A stretch of 64,000 bases of DNA, taken from Triplophysa rosa. Taxonomy: Eukaryota > Chordata > Actinopteri > Cypriniformes > Nemacheilidae. Location: the NCBI RefSeq assembly GCF_024868665.1, contig NC_079891.1, positions 12,746,969 to 12,810,968 of the forward strand, written 5' to 3'. The notes under the pieces are model-generated. The model saw only the letters and a list, made by a program, of their open reading frames with translations, was not told the DNA's origin and did not search any database. The translations under genes and the position numbers were made by a program. Shown here piece after piece: positions 1 to 11,333 of this stretch (position 1 is its first letter; each line of letters starts with the position of its first letter).

Positions 1-83
1 ATTTGCATAATAATTTGGAACGCAGTGTAGTGATGCGCGGATGAGCTCTAACGTCACCCAAATTTGCTTTTAAAAATAAATCA

Positions 84-122
84 CCCATCTCTCCATCTGA
101 GCTGCTCAGATGGAGAGATGGG
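84..122. repeat. Perfect 39-bp palindrome (hairpin)
   Basis: Two exact 19-bp arms, starting CCCATCTCTCCATC and ending GATGGAGAGATGGG, surround one central T. Transcribed from either strand this would form a long stem with almost no loop. It lies near the start of a stretch that ends with a piggyBac-like MITE terminus at 887, so it may belong to that or another MITE. Confidence 0.75.
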
Positions 123-699
123 AATCTGTGGCGTGTGTCAATTTGCATTATTAGTAGATTAATGAGCAAAACCTCTTCAAGAAGCTTATTTTGCTTTTGA
201 CCATACAACTTCCACATTGTTTTTGGTTGCTTTTTGGACCCTTTATAGTGTGCGTTATAGACACACCTCAACACTCCCGTTTTCCCATCATTTGTCCCAG
301 TAAACTCTTGAGAACGCGGGGTGTGCACGGACAGACTCTCCCCGGGGCTCTTCCACCTGGAGACCGAGCGATCGCAATGGGACGCTTAGGTGTCCCAGAT
401 TGTGTAACCCAAATGTTGACAGGTTTGGTTAAAAACAGATAAACAGCCATGTTGCGCTTTATTTAACCAAAGAGGATTCATTCATTCAGTGCAGGGGAGA
501 GTGACAGCGTGATGTCATTCACACAGTTTGACAAGAGACTGTACAATGCTTGGCAAAAATTAGGTTTTAAACACGTTTACATTTTAGATAGTGTTGATAT
601 TTTCATCATTGATAATTTATCTTATCTGCCAGCGACCCACCCACAATTAATCACAATGTACATTTTTATCAATTGGCCCTCCCGACATGTGTATTATAA

Positions 700-887
700 G
701 CACCTACCCTGCTCTAATTTGTGCAACGTTTAGTAGATTGTGTTGGTCATTATGGGAATGAGATATTGCGCCTGTGTTTTTTATGTGCCCCTTGTTAGTA
801 AATCACCCACATAAATTTCCTCTCCCATCTGCGCTTTTTTTTATTTGCGCTATCGTGATATTTGGCCCTGTTTAGTAAATCTGGCCC
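700..887. mobile_element. 3' part of a TTAA-flanked (piggyBac-like) MITE
   Basis: The last 190 bases align by eye with the right end of the element at 39474-39944. Both contain ATGGGAATGAGATATTGCGCC, TTAGTAAATCACCCA and CTCCCATCTGCGCTTTTT, and both end in TTTAGTAAATCTGGCC followed by TTAA (888-891 here). TTAA at the boundary is the piggyBac hallmark. No left terminus was found, so the copy is truncated or starts before the window. No coding capacity is visible. Confidence 0.5.
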
Positions 888-891
888 TTAA

Positions 892-2460
892 TCATTACAC
901 GGTCTTAAGGGTCATATTGCAATATTTAATTTTGAATATCTCATTGTACCTCCTTTTTGCATGCCACACTGTGCCTTATTTGCAGTACCCTCTGTATGCT
1001 GTAGCTTTACTCATTAGCCTTGAGATTCTTTATTAAGGTTCTGTGCATCAAACTGGCTCCTAACACACTTAGCAGTTCCGGTGTGTAAGCAAGCGCTTAG
1101 AAGCCACATTTGTCAACACGTTGCTGTATAACCTCTGGACTCTGAATGCTTCGTTGCTCTAATTTTGGACACCTGGCAAGCATGTGTGCTCCACTTGGCC
1201 TGAACTTTGGAGGGTGAGACAGGGCAAAGCCCTTTAGCCCCCAGATTCACCTCATGAGCAGCTTTTTTTTGTTTATTGACTTTAAAAGAATGAGTGTCAG
1301 TGTTGGCACGGTCACACTCTTTCACTCTTGTGTCACTTTCAACTTGTGCCATTTTTATTACGTTTGTTAAAAAACTGTAGTATTTAGTTACCCCCGAAAG
1401 TACTGGTACCGGCATCGGGCACAAACACACTTCAATCAAAATATTTGGTTTATATATTTTTTTAGATTTTAGATTTGTTGTTATGAATAAACACAAAAGT
1501 ATTTGAACACTGTTTTGAACAATGATTATTTTGTTTTAGTGGACCATATCCATATTAACTTCAATGAGTACACCTGTGGTTAATCTTTTAGGACACCTCT
1601 GTAAGCTTGAGATTGAATACCACTATTGCACTATATTACTTTCTTGTATGTGCAGGTTTAAGTTATGAAACTAAACTTTAGAATGACCCTGGTTCTAGTG
1701 TTTCTACCCAGTGGAAACTGTTCACACATTACAAGGACAGAACCCAGAGTACAGAACGAAATAGTCAAAGGCCATTGTGAAGGTTCAAGAATAGCCAGAT
1801 AGCTACAGAGTGACCAAGCTTCTGTCAGATTTCCAAGGAGTTTCAGGATATGCTGTCAGATAAGCGAGGAAGGAAACCATCATTTTACTTTAGGCCTATT
1901 TTCAATTCTTTTGTGATCGTTCTTGGACTGCGTGACTACGTGCAGTCTGCTGGGAGTAAAAAGTAACAAAAATAGCTGTAAAATAAAAAATAAATAACTA
2001 AATATTAATACATAGAAATAACGTTTTCATGACATTTAGCAAAATTACCGGTTCTTTTCGGAAACTGTAAACCCCTGTTCTACCTGTGTTACAGTGTCTG
2101 TAGGGGTCACTGTACCTCCATGACCACAACCAACACAAACTATGCTAAAGATGTTGACAAATTTACTCCATTCAATCTCAGAGTTATATAGATTTCATTA
2201 TACAGTATATGCTTGTAAATATTTATTAATACTTCAACCATATCCACATAAGCACATCCAAAAAACGTACTGTACTGTAGGATAGCCCAGCTGTATAAAT
2301 ACATTGTCCATCAGTATTCATGGCAAGTGTAATATTTGTTAAAGAGTACATAAAATGAGATCATGAAAATTACATTTCATGCAGTGTGTAATGTTGTTGC
2401 CGTGTTTGAAAATCAAGTTGCAAATCTGAAGGTGAATGAATAACAAAGTTATTGGTTGGG
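892..2460. other. Unannotated AT-rich non-coding stretch
   Basis: No exon, transposon terminus or RNA gene could be supported. The open frames on both strands are short, have low-complexity composition and show no recognisable domain. It reads as diverged intronic or intergenic DNA. Confidence 0.4.
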
Positions 2461-2469
2461 AAAAAAGGG

Positions 2470-2745
2470 AGTCGACTCTGAATCACACAAACAAGTCGTC
2501 CCTAGTCCGATTCGTGAACCACTGCGGATTTACGTCACTACATATAGTCCCCGCCACGTTTTGATAGGACTGCACGCAAAAACTTCACTCTTCTCCCCCA
2601 AACACTGTAGCTTGTGAGCCTCATTCGCGGTAGACCAATCACAGCCGACTAGACCATCTGACCAATCACATCAGACTAGGCTAGCGGGAAGGAGGGGATT
2701 AGACAGATAGATCGCGGAACGAATGATTTGAGAGTCAGTCAAGAA
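2470..2745. repeat. Unclassified repeat-like stretch with CCAAT motifs
   Basis: A more GC-rich block holds two similar phrases, GACCAATCACAGCCGACTAG and GACCAATCACATCAGACTAG, followed by a purine-rich GGGAAGGAGGGGATTAGA. Paired CCAAT motifs and the composition resemble an LTR or transposon promoter. No TIR, LTR boundary or second copy was found in the window, so the class is left open. Confidence 0.3.
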
Positions 2746-2785
2746 GTAAGGTAGGAATAACTGCCTATTATTCCAATATAATAGT

Positions 2786-2973
2786 GTTTCCCTTTCTGTC
2801 GGTCTCTCGACGTTGTGTCGAACCGACAGAATGGGGTTTGTCTTGAGAACCTATCATCTTCTGAGTATTTAGAAAAGGCCAATGAAAATTGGCGAATGAA
2901 ATTTGCATGCCGGGCTCCTCCCCGGATGTCCGGGTATAAGAGGGAAGCCGGCGTGCTCATTCATTCACCTTTT
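2786..2973 (+). repeat. Left inverted terminal repeat of DIRS copy 1
   Basis: It starts GTTTCCCTTTCTGTCGG and runs to TCATTCATTCACCTTT. It is the inverse complement of the right repeat except for the outermost bases. The inner part holds a TATA-like GTATAAGAGGG at about 2934, a plausible promoter for the element. Confidence 0.8.
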
Positions 2974-3167
2974 GTTCTTCAGAGCCTACGCATCTGGTGA
3001 GCTTCTCTACGATCTGGGTGATCATTCTTTCTGCTGGAATCTACGACGTGGACAGCGGACGGTCCCTTCCTGCAGTGACTCTCCCCTGGGCGTCTCGGCA
3101 GTTCCGGAGGTGTTCGAGCAAATTTCCTTTTCTAAAAGAGCAAATTTCTCCAGCGTGGCTTGTCCCG

Positions 3168-4950
3168 CTGTTCTCATGGGTGCAACACACTCATCGAGGA
3201 GGGGGACGGACACAATGCCTGCTTCCAGTACGCTGGGGCAGACGTTGTGGATACGTCCTGCCCGCACTGCGGGCGGTGACGATTCAGACGTTGCGTCACA
3301 GGTGGCTGTGTTCCCACGGGACTCAGCCACCACCTCGTTTGCTCCCCGTTCCGTGGCGGCAGGACTACGGCCCTGCCGTCCGCTATGGCAAGCAGCGAGG
3401 GTGAGATGAGGATTACTGTGAGCGATAATCCGCCAGCCACGGCTCACGGACCGTTCACACCTCGTTTCGCTCGTCTGACCGTTCCCCAAAAAAGACGGTC
3501 CGCCGTCTTATTCCTCAATCACGTATTCGGACACGATGCGTGATGATGAGAGGTCTCTTGCAGCATCGGGGGGTGACGTACTGCCATCCGACTCCGACGA
3601 TTCTTCGGGCTCCCTCCCTCGGGGGGTCGAGCCCAGGAAAAAGCGGATGTCGAGATGTCGGCCATGCTTTCCCGGGCCGCCGTGAGTGTTGGGTTGCAGT
3701 GCCCGCACTGCCTCTCCCGGCGTTCGCGGCTGGCTACATGGCGCCTCGGGTTTGAGCGCGGCTCCAAGCCGCGCCCGCCCCCAGTGCCGTGTTTACCGGA
3801 AGTGCATGAGGAACTTTGCAAGACCTGGAACGCCCCTTCCGGCACGTTTCACGTCAAACAAAGTTCTGTCACCCTCTCTTCCCTCGAGGTTGAGACAGCT
3901 GGAGGATGCGTCGGTGTCCCCCAGGTGGAGTTTGCCGCCGCGGTGCACTCGTGCCCGTAGGTGGCGGCCACTTGGGGGGGCTCGACCTAGACTCCCGTCC
4001 AAAGCATGTGGTGTCTCGGCATCTCTGGTGTCGAGAGCTTACATTGCGGCGGACCAGGCTGCCTCCTCTCTCCACGCTATGGCTCCTGCCAGGCCAGGGC
4101 GTTGAGAGAGCTCCACGAGGGTAAGACCGACCCAGCGCTTATGCAGGAACTCCGCGCCGTCACCGACCTCGCTCTACGGGCGACCAAGGTGACCACGGGG
4201 GCCCTGGGTCGGACGATGTCCACACTTGTGGTCCATGAGGAACTCCTCTGGCCGATACTTGCGCAGATGAGTAACGCTGAGAAGGTCCGCTTTCTCGACG
4301 TACCCGTCTCGCAAGGGGGGGCTGGTTGGTGTTACTGTGGAGGGTTCTCGACAGTAAAAAGCAGTCCTCCGTGCCGCAACTCGGCCGCCTCGGCCGTCGA
4401 GTCCCGTGCACTGTCTGCTTCCCAGCAGCCCTGGTCCTCTTCAACGCCCTCCAGTGACCTGGAGGAGACAGCGAAGAGGAGACCATCGCCCCATCAGCAG
4501 CCGCGGGCAGCGGCTGTCATGGGATCACCTCAGGGGGATCGAGGCTACCATTGGGCCCGACCCCAGCCACAGCGCTGGTAGGTCGGATAGGGACGGTTCC
4601 TGCCCCGTCCCTCCATCTGCTGGCCCCCTCTGGGGGGCTGGCGCCCACTTACTCTCAAAAAGGAGAGTTTCCTCTCTCTCTGGGTTACCTCAGCCGCTCT
4701 CACCCTCTGCACGACGGTGAACGGCAAACTCGACGTTGCGTCATGGCAAAGCGCAATGTCGAGTATAAACACCAGCCCTCAGCACTCTCAGTCAGACAGT
4801 GCGTTGAGCTGCGCAGTCGCCAGGCAGGAAATATGGCAGAGCCGATCTCCTCCCCGGGGGGCCTCCCCTGGCAAGGAATCCGTACTGCTAGCCATCGAAC
4901 CACCCTCCGCGGGGGCGATGAAGCAGATCAACCTCTAGTCCCCTGTCACA
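3168..4950 (+). pseudogene. DIRS gag-like protein remnant, copy 1
   Basis: The left part keeps a cysteine/histidine-containing N-terminal motif (frame near 3170, CNTLIEEGDGH, then CPHCGR). It is cut off right after CGR because one T is missing in GGCGGTGACG (about 3278-3287); the fragments at 20457 and 50085 read GGCGGTTGAC there. Further on, in another frame, conserved helical gag-like sequence is seen at about 4030-4330 (QAASSLHAM, LRELHEGKTDPALMQELR, HEELLWPILAQMSNAEKV). The product would be the nucleocapsid-like protein packaging the element's RNA. Multiple frameshifts make it a pseudogene. The family assignment rests on position in the element and resemblance to fish DIRS gag. Confidence 0.6.
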
Positions 4951-5089
4951 GTTCTGGGAGCCCCCAGACTGTCAGGCGGGCTGAGGAAGACGATCCGTCT
5001 CGGCTACGCGATTCAGTCGCTACACGTCCGCCCAAGTTCCGGGACGTCCTTTTACCTCAGTCAGAGGCAGGGATGCCCCCGTACTTCGG

Positions 5090-5620
5090 GCGGAGGTCGC
5101 CTCCCTTCTGGTGAAGGGAGCGATCGAGCCCGTCCCACCGGCCGAGATGTTCAGCGGGTTCTACAGCCCGTACTTCATTGTCCCCAAGAAAGGCGGAGGG
5201 TTGCGCCCTATCTTGGATCTGCGTGTTCTGAACAGGCACCTACACAAGCTGCCTTTCAGGATGGTCACGCAGAAGCGCATCCTGGCGTCCGTCAGGCGTC
5301 AGGACTGGTTCATGGCAATCGACCTGAAGGACGCGTACTTTCATGTCTCGATCCTCCCTCGACATCGGCCGTTCCGACGGTTCGCGTTCGAGGGACGGGC
5401 ATATCAGTACAGGGTCCTCCCCTTCGGTCTGTCCCTGTCTCCACGAGTCTTTACGAAGGTCGTGGAAGCCGCCCTCCTTCCCCGTTGGGAAGGAGGTGTG
5501 CGGGTACTAACTATCTCGACGACTGGCTCAAGTTTGGGCACACTCTCGAGATCTGTGGTGTACACACAGGGACCTGGTGCTCCGGCACCTAGATCGGTGG
5601 GGCCACAGGTCAACTGAGAT
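5090..5620 (+). pseudogene. DIRS reverse transcriptase domain, copy 1
   Basis: An open frame of about 130 codons from 5111 covers the fingers and part of the palm of a reverse transcriptase: YFIVPKKGGGLRPILDLRVLN, motif A MAIDLKDAYFHV, and motif B-like VLPFGLSLSPRVF. The following catalytic YLDD box is present at the DNA level near 5510 (CTATCTCGACGACTGG) but out of frame, because one A is missing from the preceding CTAACTATC. The enzyme would copy element RNA into DNA. RNase H follows as in other DIRS elements. It is defective because the catalytic aspartates of motifs A and C lie in different frames. Confidence 0.85.
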
Positions 5621-5944
5621 AAGAGCAAGCTCTCCCCGGTGCAGAGCATCCTCTTTCTCGGTATGGAACTCGACTCTGTCCTCACGAGTGGCCCCGCTCA
5701 CCCCCAGGGGGGGGCGCGAGGACTAGCGCGCCCGGTCAGTGTTGAACTGCCTGAGATCAGACAGTCAGCGGTCCCCCTGTAACAGGAGGCTCCTGGGATT
5801 CATGGCATCCTCGGCGGGGGTGGCCCCCCCTCGGGTCGATGCATATACGACCGCTCCAACACTGGCGGCAGAGTCAAGTTCCTTGGAGAGCGTGGCACAC
5901 CGGCAGCAGGCGTTGGTCACACGCTTTTCTGCCGACACACCCTA

Positions 5945-6290
5945 AGGGGTGCCGTGTGCAACGGGCAAGCAGTGTCGGGGCGGTGGACGGGCCCCCGCCT
6001 GCGTTGGCATTCAACTGCCTAGAGTTGTGGGTTGTGCTACTTGCATTGAGGGACTTCCTCTCGTGCAGGGAAGCACGTGCTGGTCCGGTTGGACAGCACA
6101 GCTGCTGTGGCGTATTCTTCACTCACAGCAGCTAACATGACTCGCCCGACGCCTCCTCCTCTGGAGTCAGCAGGTGATCAGCTCCCTGCGAGCCACACAC
6201 ATCCCAGGCGTCCTGAACCAGACAGCCGATGTGCTCTCTCGTCAGTTGACACCTTGCGGAGAGTGGCGACTCCCTCCCCGCGCAGCCGGC
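5945..6290 (+). pseudogene. DIRS RNase H domain remnant, copy 1
   Basis: The region reads as an RNase H of the RT/RH polyprotein when frames are followed piecewise: a GAVCNGQAVSGRW-like start, the ELWVVLLAL helix (6015-6050), an SDSTAA-type acidic motif at about 6088-6110 (here RLDSTAAVAYS in frame 2) and the terminal motif HIPGVLNQTADVLSRQ at about 6200. It would degrade the RNA strand of the RNA/DNA hybrid. At least two frame changes and a short deletion relative to copy 2 (missing WDASLQGW segment) show that it is dead. Confidence 0.65.
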
Positions 6291-7451
6291 TCATTTGGGG
6301 GCAGTTTGGCCAGGCACAGGTGGTCCTGTTGCCTCCCCGAACTCCTCCCATTGTCCGCTTGGGTACTCCCTGTCCGAGTACCCTCGGCACGGATGCCCTT
6401 GCGCACAGCTGGCCGCGGGACAAGCGGAAGTACGCTTCCCCCCAGTGAGCCTCATTGCACAGGGCCTGTGCAAGGCCAGGGAAGAGGAGCATCAAGTGGT
6501 ACTAGTTACGCCCCTTCGGCCTAACCAGGACTTGGTTCTCGGAGCTGAGGCTCTGACAACAACTCCCCCCTGGCCGCTCCCCCTGGCGGACAGCTTCCCC
6601 AGGGGAAGGGGCACGTTACGGCATCCCAGGCAAAACCTGGTCTCCATGTCTGGACGGGACGAGGAGATCCTGAGTGACCCACCCCCGGTCCGGTTGGGAC
6701 GTCACTCAGGCTAGGGCTTCGGCCACTGGGCGGCTATACGCCCATAGGTGGCGCCTCTTCTCGTCCTGGTGCTCTTCTCGGCGAGAAGACCCGCGGAGTT
6801 GCTCGGTCGGGTACGAGCTGTCCCGTCCTCAAGAGAGACGGGGGAGTAACCTCTCCCCCTCCACACTGGGAATGTATGTAGCCGCTACGGCCGCTCATCA
6901 TGACCCAAGTGCTGGGTAGCCTCTGGGACAGCACGACCTGGTCATTAGGTTCCTAAGGGGTGCGAGAGGGTGACCACCTTATCCGTGCTCCCACCCCCTC
7001 CGTGGGCTGTTCCGTCTGATGTATCCTCATGAATGGTTCCCACCTTGGCAACCCATGACCTCCCCAGGTGGACTCCCACCTTGCGGTTAACTCCTGTCCG
7101 CACTTTCTTCCCATGAGTTCTCCCCTGATGGTGAGTCCATGTGGTGTCTCCACTAATTCCTCCCTACGGTAGGTAGTGGCCTCTGCAGCGTTTTTCCCCC
7201 AGGGGGAATAATGCTTACCCAGTGGCCCGTACGGTGCCGGGCGGCTTCTCGCCATTTAGAGAATTAGGCCTCCGCCCGTGACGGCCGGCGTTAGGGGGCT
7301 TCCCAACTTTTGTGGAAAGCTCTGGGTCCCCCTTCCTCTCCACTGGAAGGTCATAATTTCGCGTTAGCGTGTTCGTCTGACTCTCCCAGGCCAGTCAACG
7401 TCGCTCCGCAGAGATTGTGACACGGCTCAGTGCTGTGGTGTTTTCCATAGG

Positions 7452-7560
7452 AACCCCATTCTGTCAGTTCGACACAACGTCAAGAGACCGACAGAAAGGG
7501 AACGTCTTGGTTACGGATGTAACCTCGGTTCCCTGATGGAGGGAACGAGACGTTGTGTCC
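7452..7560 (+). repeat. DIRS internal complementary region (ICR), copy 1
   Basis: The first half (7452-7502) is the inverse complement of the element's outer left edge (GTTCCCTTTCTGTCGG...). The second half (about 7500-7560, CGTCTTGGTTACGGATGTAA onward) is the inverse complement of the outer right edge. The ICR therefore reads as the junction of the two ends of a circular form. In DIRS elements this region is the template that restores the ends during replication. Confidence 0.8.
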
Positions 7561-7625
7561 CTCATGCCACAACACTGGCCGCCCACCCCAGCGGTCGGGG
7601 GAGTATGCTTTAGGCTCCTCAGACC

Positions 7626-7837
7626 AAAGGTGAATGAATGAGAACCCCGGCTTCCCTCTTATACCCGGACATCCGGGGAGGAGCTCGGCATGCAAATTTC
7701 ATTCGCCATTTTTCATTGGCCTTTTCTAAATACTCAGAAGATGATAGGTTCTCAAGACAAACCCCATTCTGTCGGTTCGACACAACATCTCGTTCCCTCC
7801 ATCAGGGAACCGAGGTTACATCCGTAACCAAGACGTT
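7626..7837 (+). repeat. Right inverted terminal repeat of DIRS copy 1
   Basis: It starts AAAGGTGAATGAATGAG and mirrors the left repeat as far as GGTTCGACACAAC. It then has its own outer edge of about 50 bases, containing the small palindrome GTTCCCTCCATCAGGGAAC and ending CCGTAACCAAGACGTT. This outer edge is mirrored by the second half of the ICR. Confidence 0.8.
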
Positions 7838-8064
7838 TTACACCTTCTATGTAGATAAACTTATTGGACACTCCATAAACCAAAGTAGGACCTTAAAAAT
7901 CCCTAGTTATGTACTCTTTAAATTGTAGTCATACACTATAGCAGGGAACATTTTCTAGAGGGAATAATAACCTGATTCTGAAAAAAAATCTGATTCCAGG
8001 TACTGAGTACAGACAGATAAACTAATAAAACAGTTGAAATGTGACGGACGTGCCTGCTACAATT

Positions 8065-9515
8065 TAGGGCTGTAGTCAAGTCCGCCGTTGTCAAGCCAAG
8101 ACAAGTCCAAGACCAAGACTAGTTGAGACCGAGTCCAAAGAGGTTCGAGTCCAAGTCAAGTCCAAGTCCAGAGAGGTTCGAGTCCAAGTCAAGACCGAGT
8201 CAAATTGAGACAGTCAAGACAAAGACAGAAAAAAAATCATGACTACAAGACCATATACTTAACTATTGAGAATTTCTGTGATGCAAGAGACAGCATATCA
8301 TCTTTTTTAAGATAATCATTTTCTTAAACTTCACAACTTTTTTTTCGTGCTCTTCCAAACTTTTTTTTCGCTCTTCAAAACTTTTTTCCTAATGTAAGAT
8401 GACCCCGTTTTAACTTCATTAACAAAATGTGGCCGTTGAACGTTAATTAATTAGGAATAGATGCGTGTCCGGTGCGCTACTGTTTCACACTGGACGAATG
8501 ATTACGCATGGTGCAGCTGAAACGCGACTGCCTGTGTACCATCTGTTTTCCCCTCACGTGATGCATACAATATAAGCATGTAACATGTATTTGTATCTGT
8601 TTTGTTCTCCCATTTGTTTATAAACATAAGCATATAACAATGCTGTGAATACACACATATGGCGCGTGCGCTGTGGCCGAGTTGTTGCAACTGCATCACG
8701 TCACTTTGCCACCGGTGGTCCGCCACCGGCCCGCTGACCATAGGCTATGTTGGCCGGGGATGGGCAAACGGGACAGCGAGAGGCTCGCCACCGTCGCGCT
8801 TGTTTAGATTAATATACAACTAAAACCAACTCCAGCTGTTCAGATGCAGAACCCTCTAAAAAACACCTCCCTCACACAGTAGGCTACATTAATCAAATAA
8901 TATTGCTTTTAAACCTGCTGAATACCACACTCTGCCCGGTCTGAAATGTCTGGTATTGCTAAAAGTAAATGTAGGACCCTGATAAAGTCCTCTGAACTTC
9001 ATAGAACCTTATCACGTCTTGAGTCGCCTAATTGTTTTATACAAGGTGGTCAGGCATTGGATTTCATGCGTACTGATAGTGACACCTGCTGGCCGAAGTT
9101 GGTACCGCATGCTAATGTTAGCTAGCCATCTTTTTTTTCTCACTTGTGTTGCTCTTGGAGGAAAAAAGTTTTGAAGAGCAAAAAAAAGGTTTGAAGAGCA
9201 AAAAAAAGGTTTGAAGTGCGAAAAAAAAGTTTTGAAGAGGAAAAAAAGTTTCAAGGAAAGAGGAAAAAATCTGACAGAGAGAGACAGAGAGAAAAAGTCT
9301 TCGGACTTAGGCTCAGAAAGGGTCTAGGACACTTACAATAAACACTGTTTTTATTTTTCTCCCCGCAATTTTTTTTTTCACCTTGCGGTTCAGGGCCACC
9401 GTAACAAATAACCAGCAAACACTTGAATATGTTCCCATTCTTGAACTTATGACTTAGTGTCCCCCAAAGTAACCAACCCCCCCCCACACACTTTTATAAG
9501 GAACTTTTTAACACA

Positions 9516-9581
<66 letters not shown>

Positions 9582-10507
9582 TGCGCGCACGCGTGCCTGC
9601 CCGTGCTCGTGCGTGTTCGATAGAGGAGCTGACAGAAAGAGCAGAGGACCCACGGCTCGTTTAAAAGCACGTTTCGGTGCCCATACTTAAATAACATGTT
9701 CATATCACAATGACAATAAAAATACGATCAATCTTATCTTTAAGCCCTACTTTCTAAACTTATAAAAATACTCAAATGCAATTCTAACTCTGAAAAAAGG
9801 CATTAACTTACCTCTCTTTGTGATGCCTTTGCTGGTGTCTTACGAAATTAGATGTTGTCCCACAGGTTTCGGAGAAAGTTTTGTTGCAAAAAGTTTCCTT
9901 TTAAGTGCGCTGTCGATAAATTCTTTATGGTTTGTAAAACCAAATTTTATTATGCCTCTGCTCGCTGACATCCTGCCTGATGAATGATTGATGCTGTTCA
10001 GTTCGCGCCGTGGGTGAATCGTTCATTTGAACCGGTTCTTTATTTTAAGTGAACCGGTCGAACCAGTTCACTTGAATTGTTCGTGTTTAGCGTCTCCCGT
10101 AAACACTTAATATTACCCACAGATTAATTCAGTTCTTTACTTTCTGGCGTGCATGACAGTCCCGAGGACTTGAACCAATATACCGGAGTTATTTAGTTAC
10201 ACCAGCAGCACACACTGAACTGAACTGCTGTGTGAAGAGAGAACTTATGAACACACGCGGCTCTCGGTCTTGAGTCGAGAGCCGGCAACAGTTTTCGGAT
10301 CATTCGTTTTCGGATCACAAGAAGCACGCTCTATCAATGTTTTGTTTTGAAGGAGAAAAGAAAACCTATATCGCTGGACTCGGTCGAGACCGACTAGAAC
10401 ATTTGGCGAGACCAATGACCAAGTCCGAGGCAAGTCCGAGTGCAAATACCAACGAGTCCAAGACAAGTCCGAGATCATAAAACTCGGACTCGAGTCCTAC
10501 AGCACTA
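8065..10507. mobile_element. Non-autonomous hAT element with 8-bp TSD
   Basis: Exact 8-bp duplications CTACAATT flank the element (8057-8064 and 10508-10515). The ends are imperfect inverted repeats: TAGGGCTGTAGTCAAGTCC on the left, and the complement of TAGTGCTGTAGGACTCGAG on the right. Just inside both ends lie degenerate repeats of the type AAGTCCGAGTCCAAG. The interior has A/T-rich blocks in opposite orientation (8335-8395 and 9165-9260), made of TTGAAGAGCAAAAAAA units, and a TG microsatellite. No transposase frame remains. Confidence 0.8.
9521..9592. repeat. (TG)n/(TGCG)n microsatellite
   Basis: A run of TG dinucleotides grades into TGCG repeats and a GCGCACGCG tail, inside the hAT at 8065-10507. 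The open frames across it are Cys-Val or Thr-His repeats and are not genes. Confidence 0.9.
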
Positions 10508-10793
10508 CTACAATTGAGCAACAGATTGTTTTGAGCAAATAGCTAGAAATCCAGTTTCTTGGACAATGTTTAACTGTTCATGTCATTAGAGTACTGACTT
10601 GTTAACATTTTTCCACAGGATTTAGAGAGATAAATATAGATTAATTTAAATCTCATTGATTATTTCTATATGCTGTTATCTTTTGAGTCAAAAGCAGCAT
10701 GTGTACATATTGTTTCTTGCTTGTCGAGTCTGTGAGATGCAGTTTTTAGCAGTTATGGATAAAAAACAAAGTTCTTCACAATGAATGTCTTAA

Positions 10794-11329
10794 AGGGATA
10801 CTTCAGGCTTGAATCAAAATTTCCCCATGTTTTACTTACCCTCAAGGCATCCTAAGTGAATGTGACTTTCTTCTTGAAGAATAATGCAGTCAAAGTCGTA
10901 ATACCACGTATACTTTTACTTCCAAGCGGTAGAATGTGAGCGAATGGGGGGAATTTTTTTGAAGTTCCAAAAAGCGCATCCATCGATCAAAGAATGGCTC
11001 GACATGGCTCTGTGGTCTTAACGAAGGTCTTCTGAATCGAATCGATGCGTTTGTTTAAGAGAAATATCCATATTGACAACGTCATTAACGATAATGTCTA
11101 ACATCTGCTGCAGGCGAACGAGAGGCTTGTTTTTCCAATAAATGATGGTGACGAGAGCTCCCGCCCAGATGAGGTGGTGTTTCTATTGCCTGAAAAAGAA
11201 AAAATGCTGTGTTTGTCACAGGAACTTACGACAACATGCCTGCGTCATTTGCCGGAAAACAAGGCTCTCGTTCGTCTGCAGCGGATGTTAGACATTATCG
11301 TTACTTTGATTCAAGCCTGAAGTATCCCT
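10794..11329. mobile_element. TTAA-flanked MITE with perfect 25-bp TIRs
   Basis: The left end starts AGGGATACTTCAGGCTTGAA at 10794, and its exact inverse complement over 25 bases closes the element at 11329. TTAA occurs on both sides (10790-10793 and 11330-11333). The combination fits the piggyBac superfamily. The 536-bp interior has no transposase; its short open frame at 11209-11448 runs out through the TIR and is spurious. Confidence 0.8.
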
Positions 11330-11333
11330 TTAA

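Larger units (their letters stand above)
2786..7837 (+). mobile_element. DIRS-type tyrosine-recombinase retrotransposon, copy 1 (YR region deleted)
   Basis: The 5.05 kb element has inverted, not direct, terminal repeats (2786-2973 and 7626-7837) and an internal complementary region just before the right repeat. It contains gag-like, reverse-transcriptase and RNase H remnants in DIRS order. Both ends carry GTT (the left end with an extra T), and no flanking duplication is seen, as expected when a circular DNA copy is integrated by a tyrosine recombinase. Compared with copy 2 (57153-63087), about 0.9 kb holding the recombinase is missing near 6975-6995, so this copy cannot encode its own integrase. 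Several frames are broken. Its GC content is higher than that of the flanking introns. Confidence 0.85.

Noticed and set aside
2903..3409. Two long overlapping open frames in the DIRS 5' region (also at 57269-57775)
   Set aside because: They are out of frame with the Cys/His-containing gag motif and arise from high GC content; the real gag frame is the one containing CNTLIEEGDGH.
9457..9703. Open frames made of Cys-Val or Thr-His repeats (also at 28258-28683, 36684-37155 and 49643-50068)
   Set aside because: They are translations of TG/CA microsatellites.
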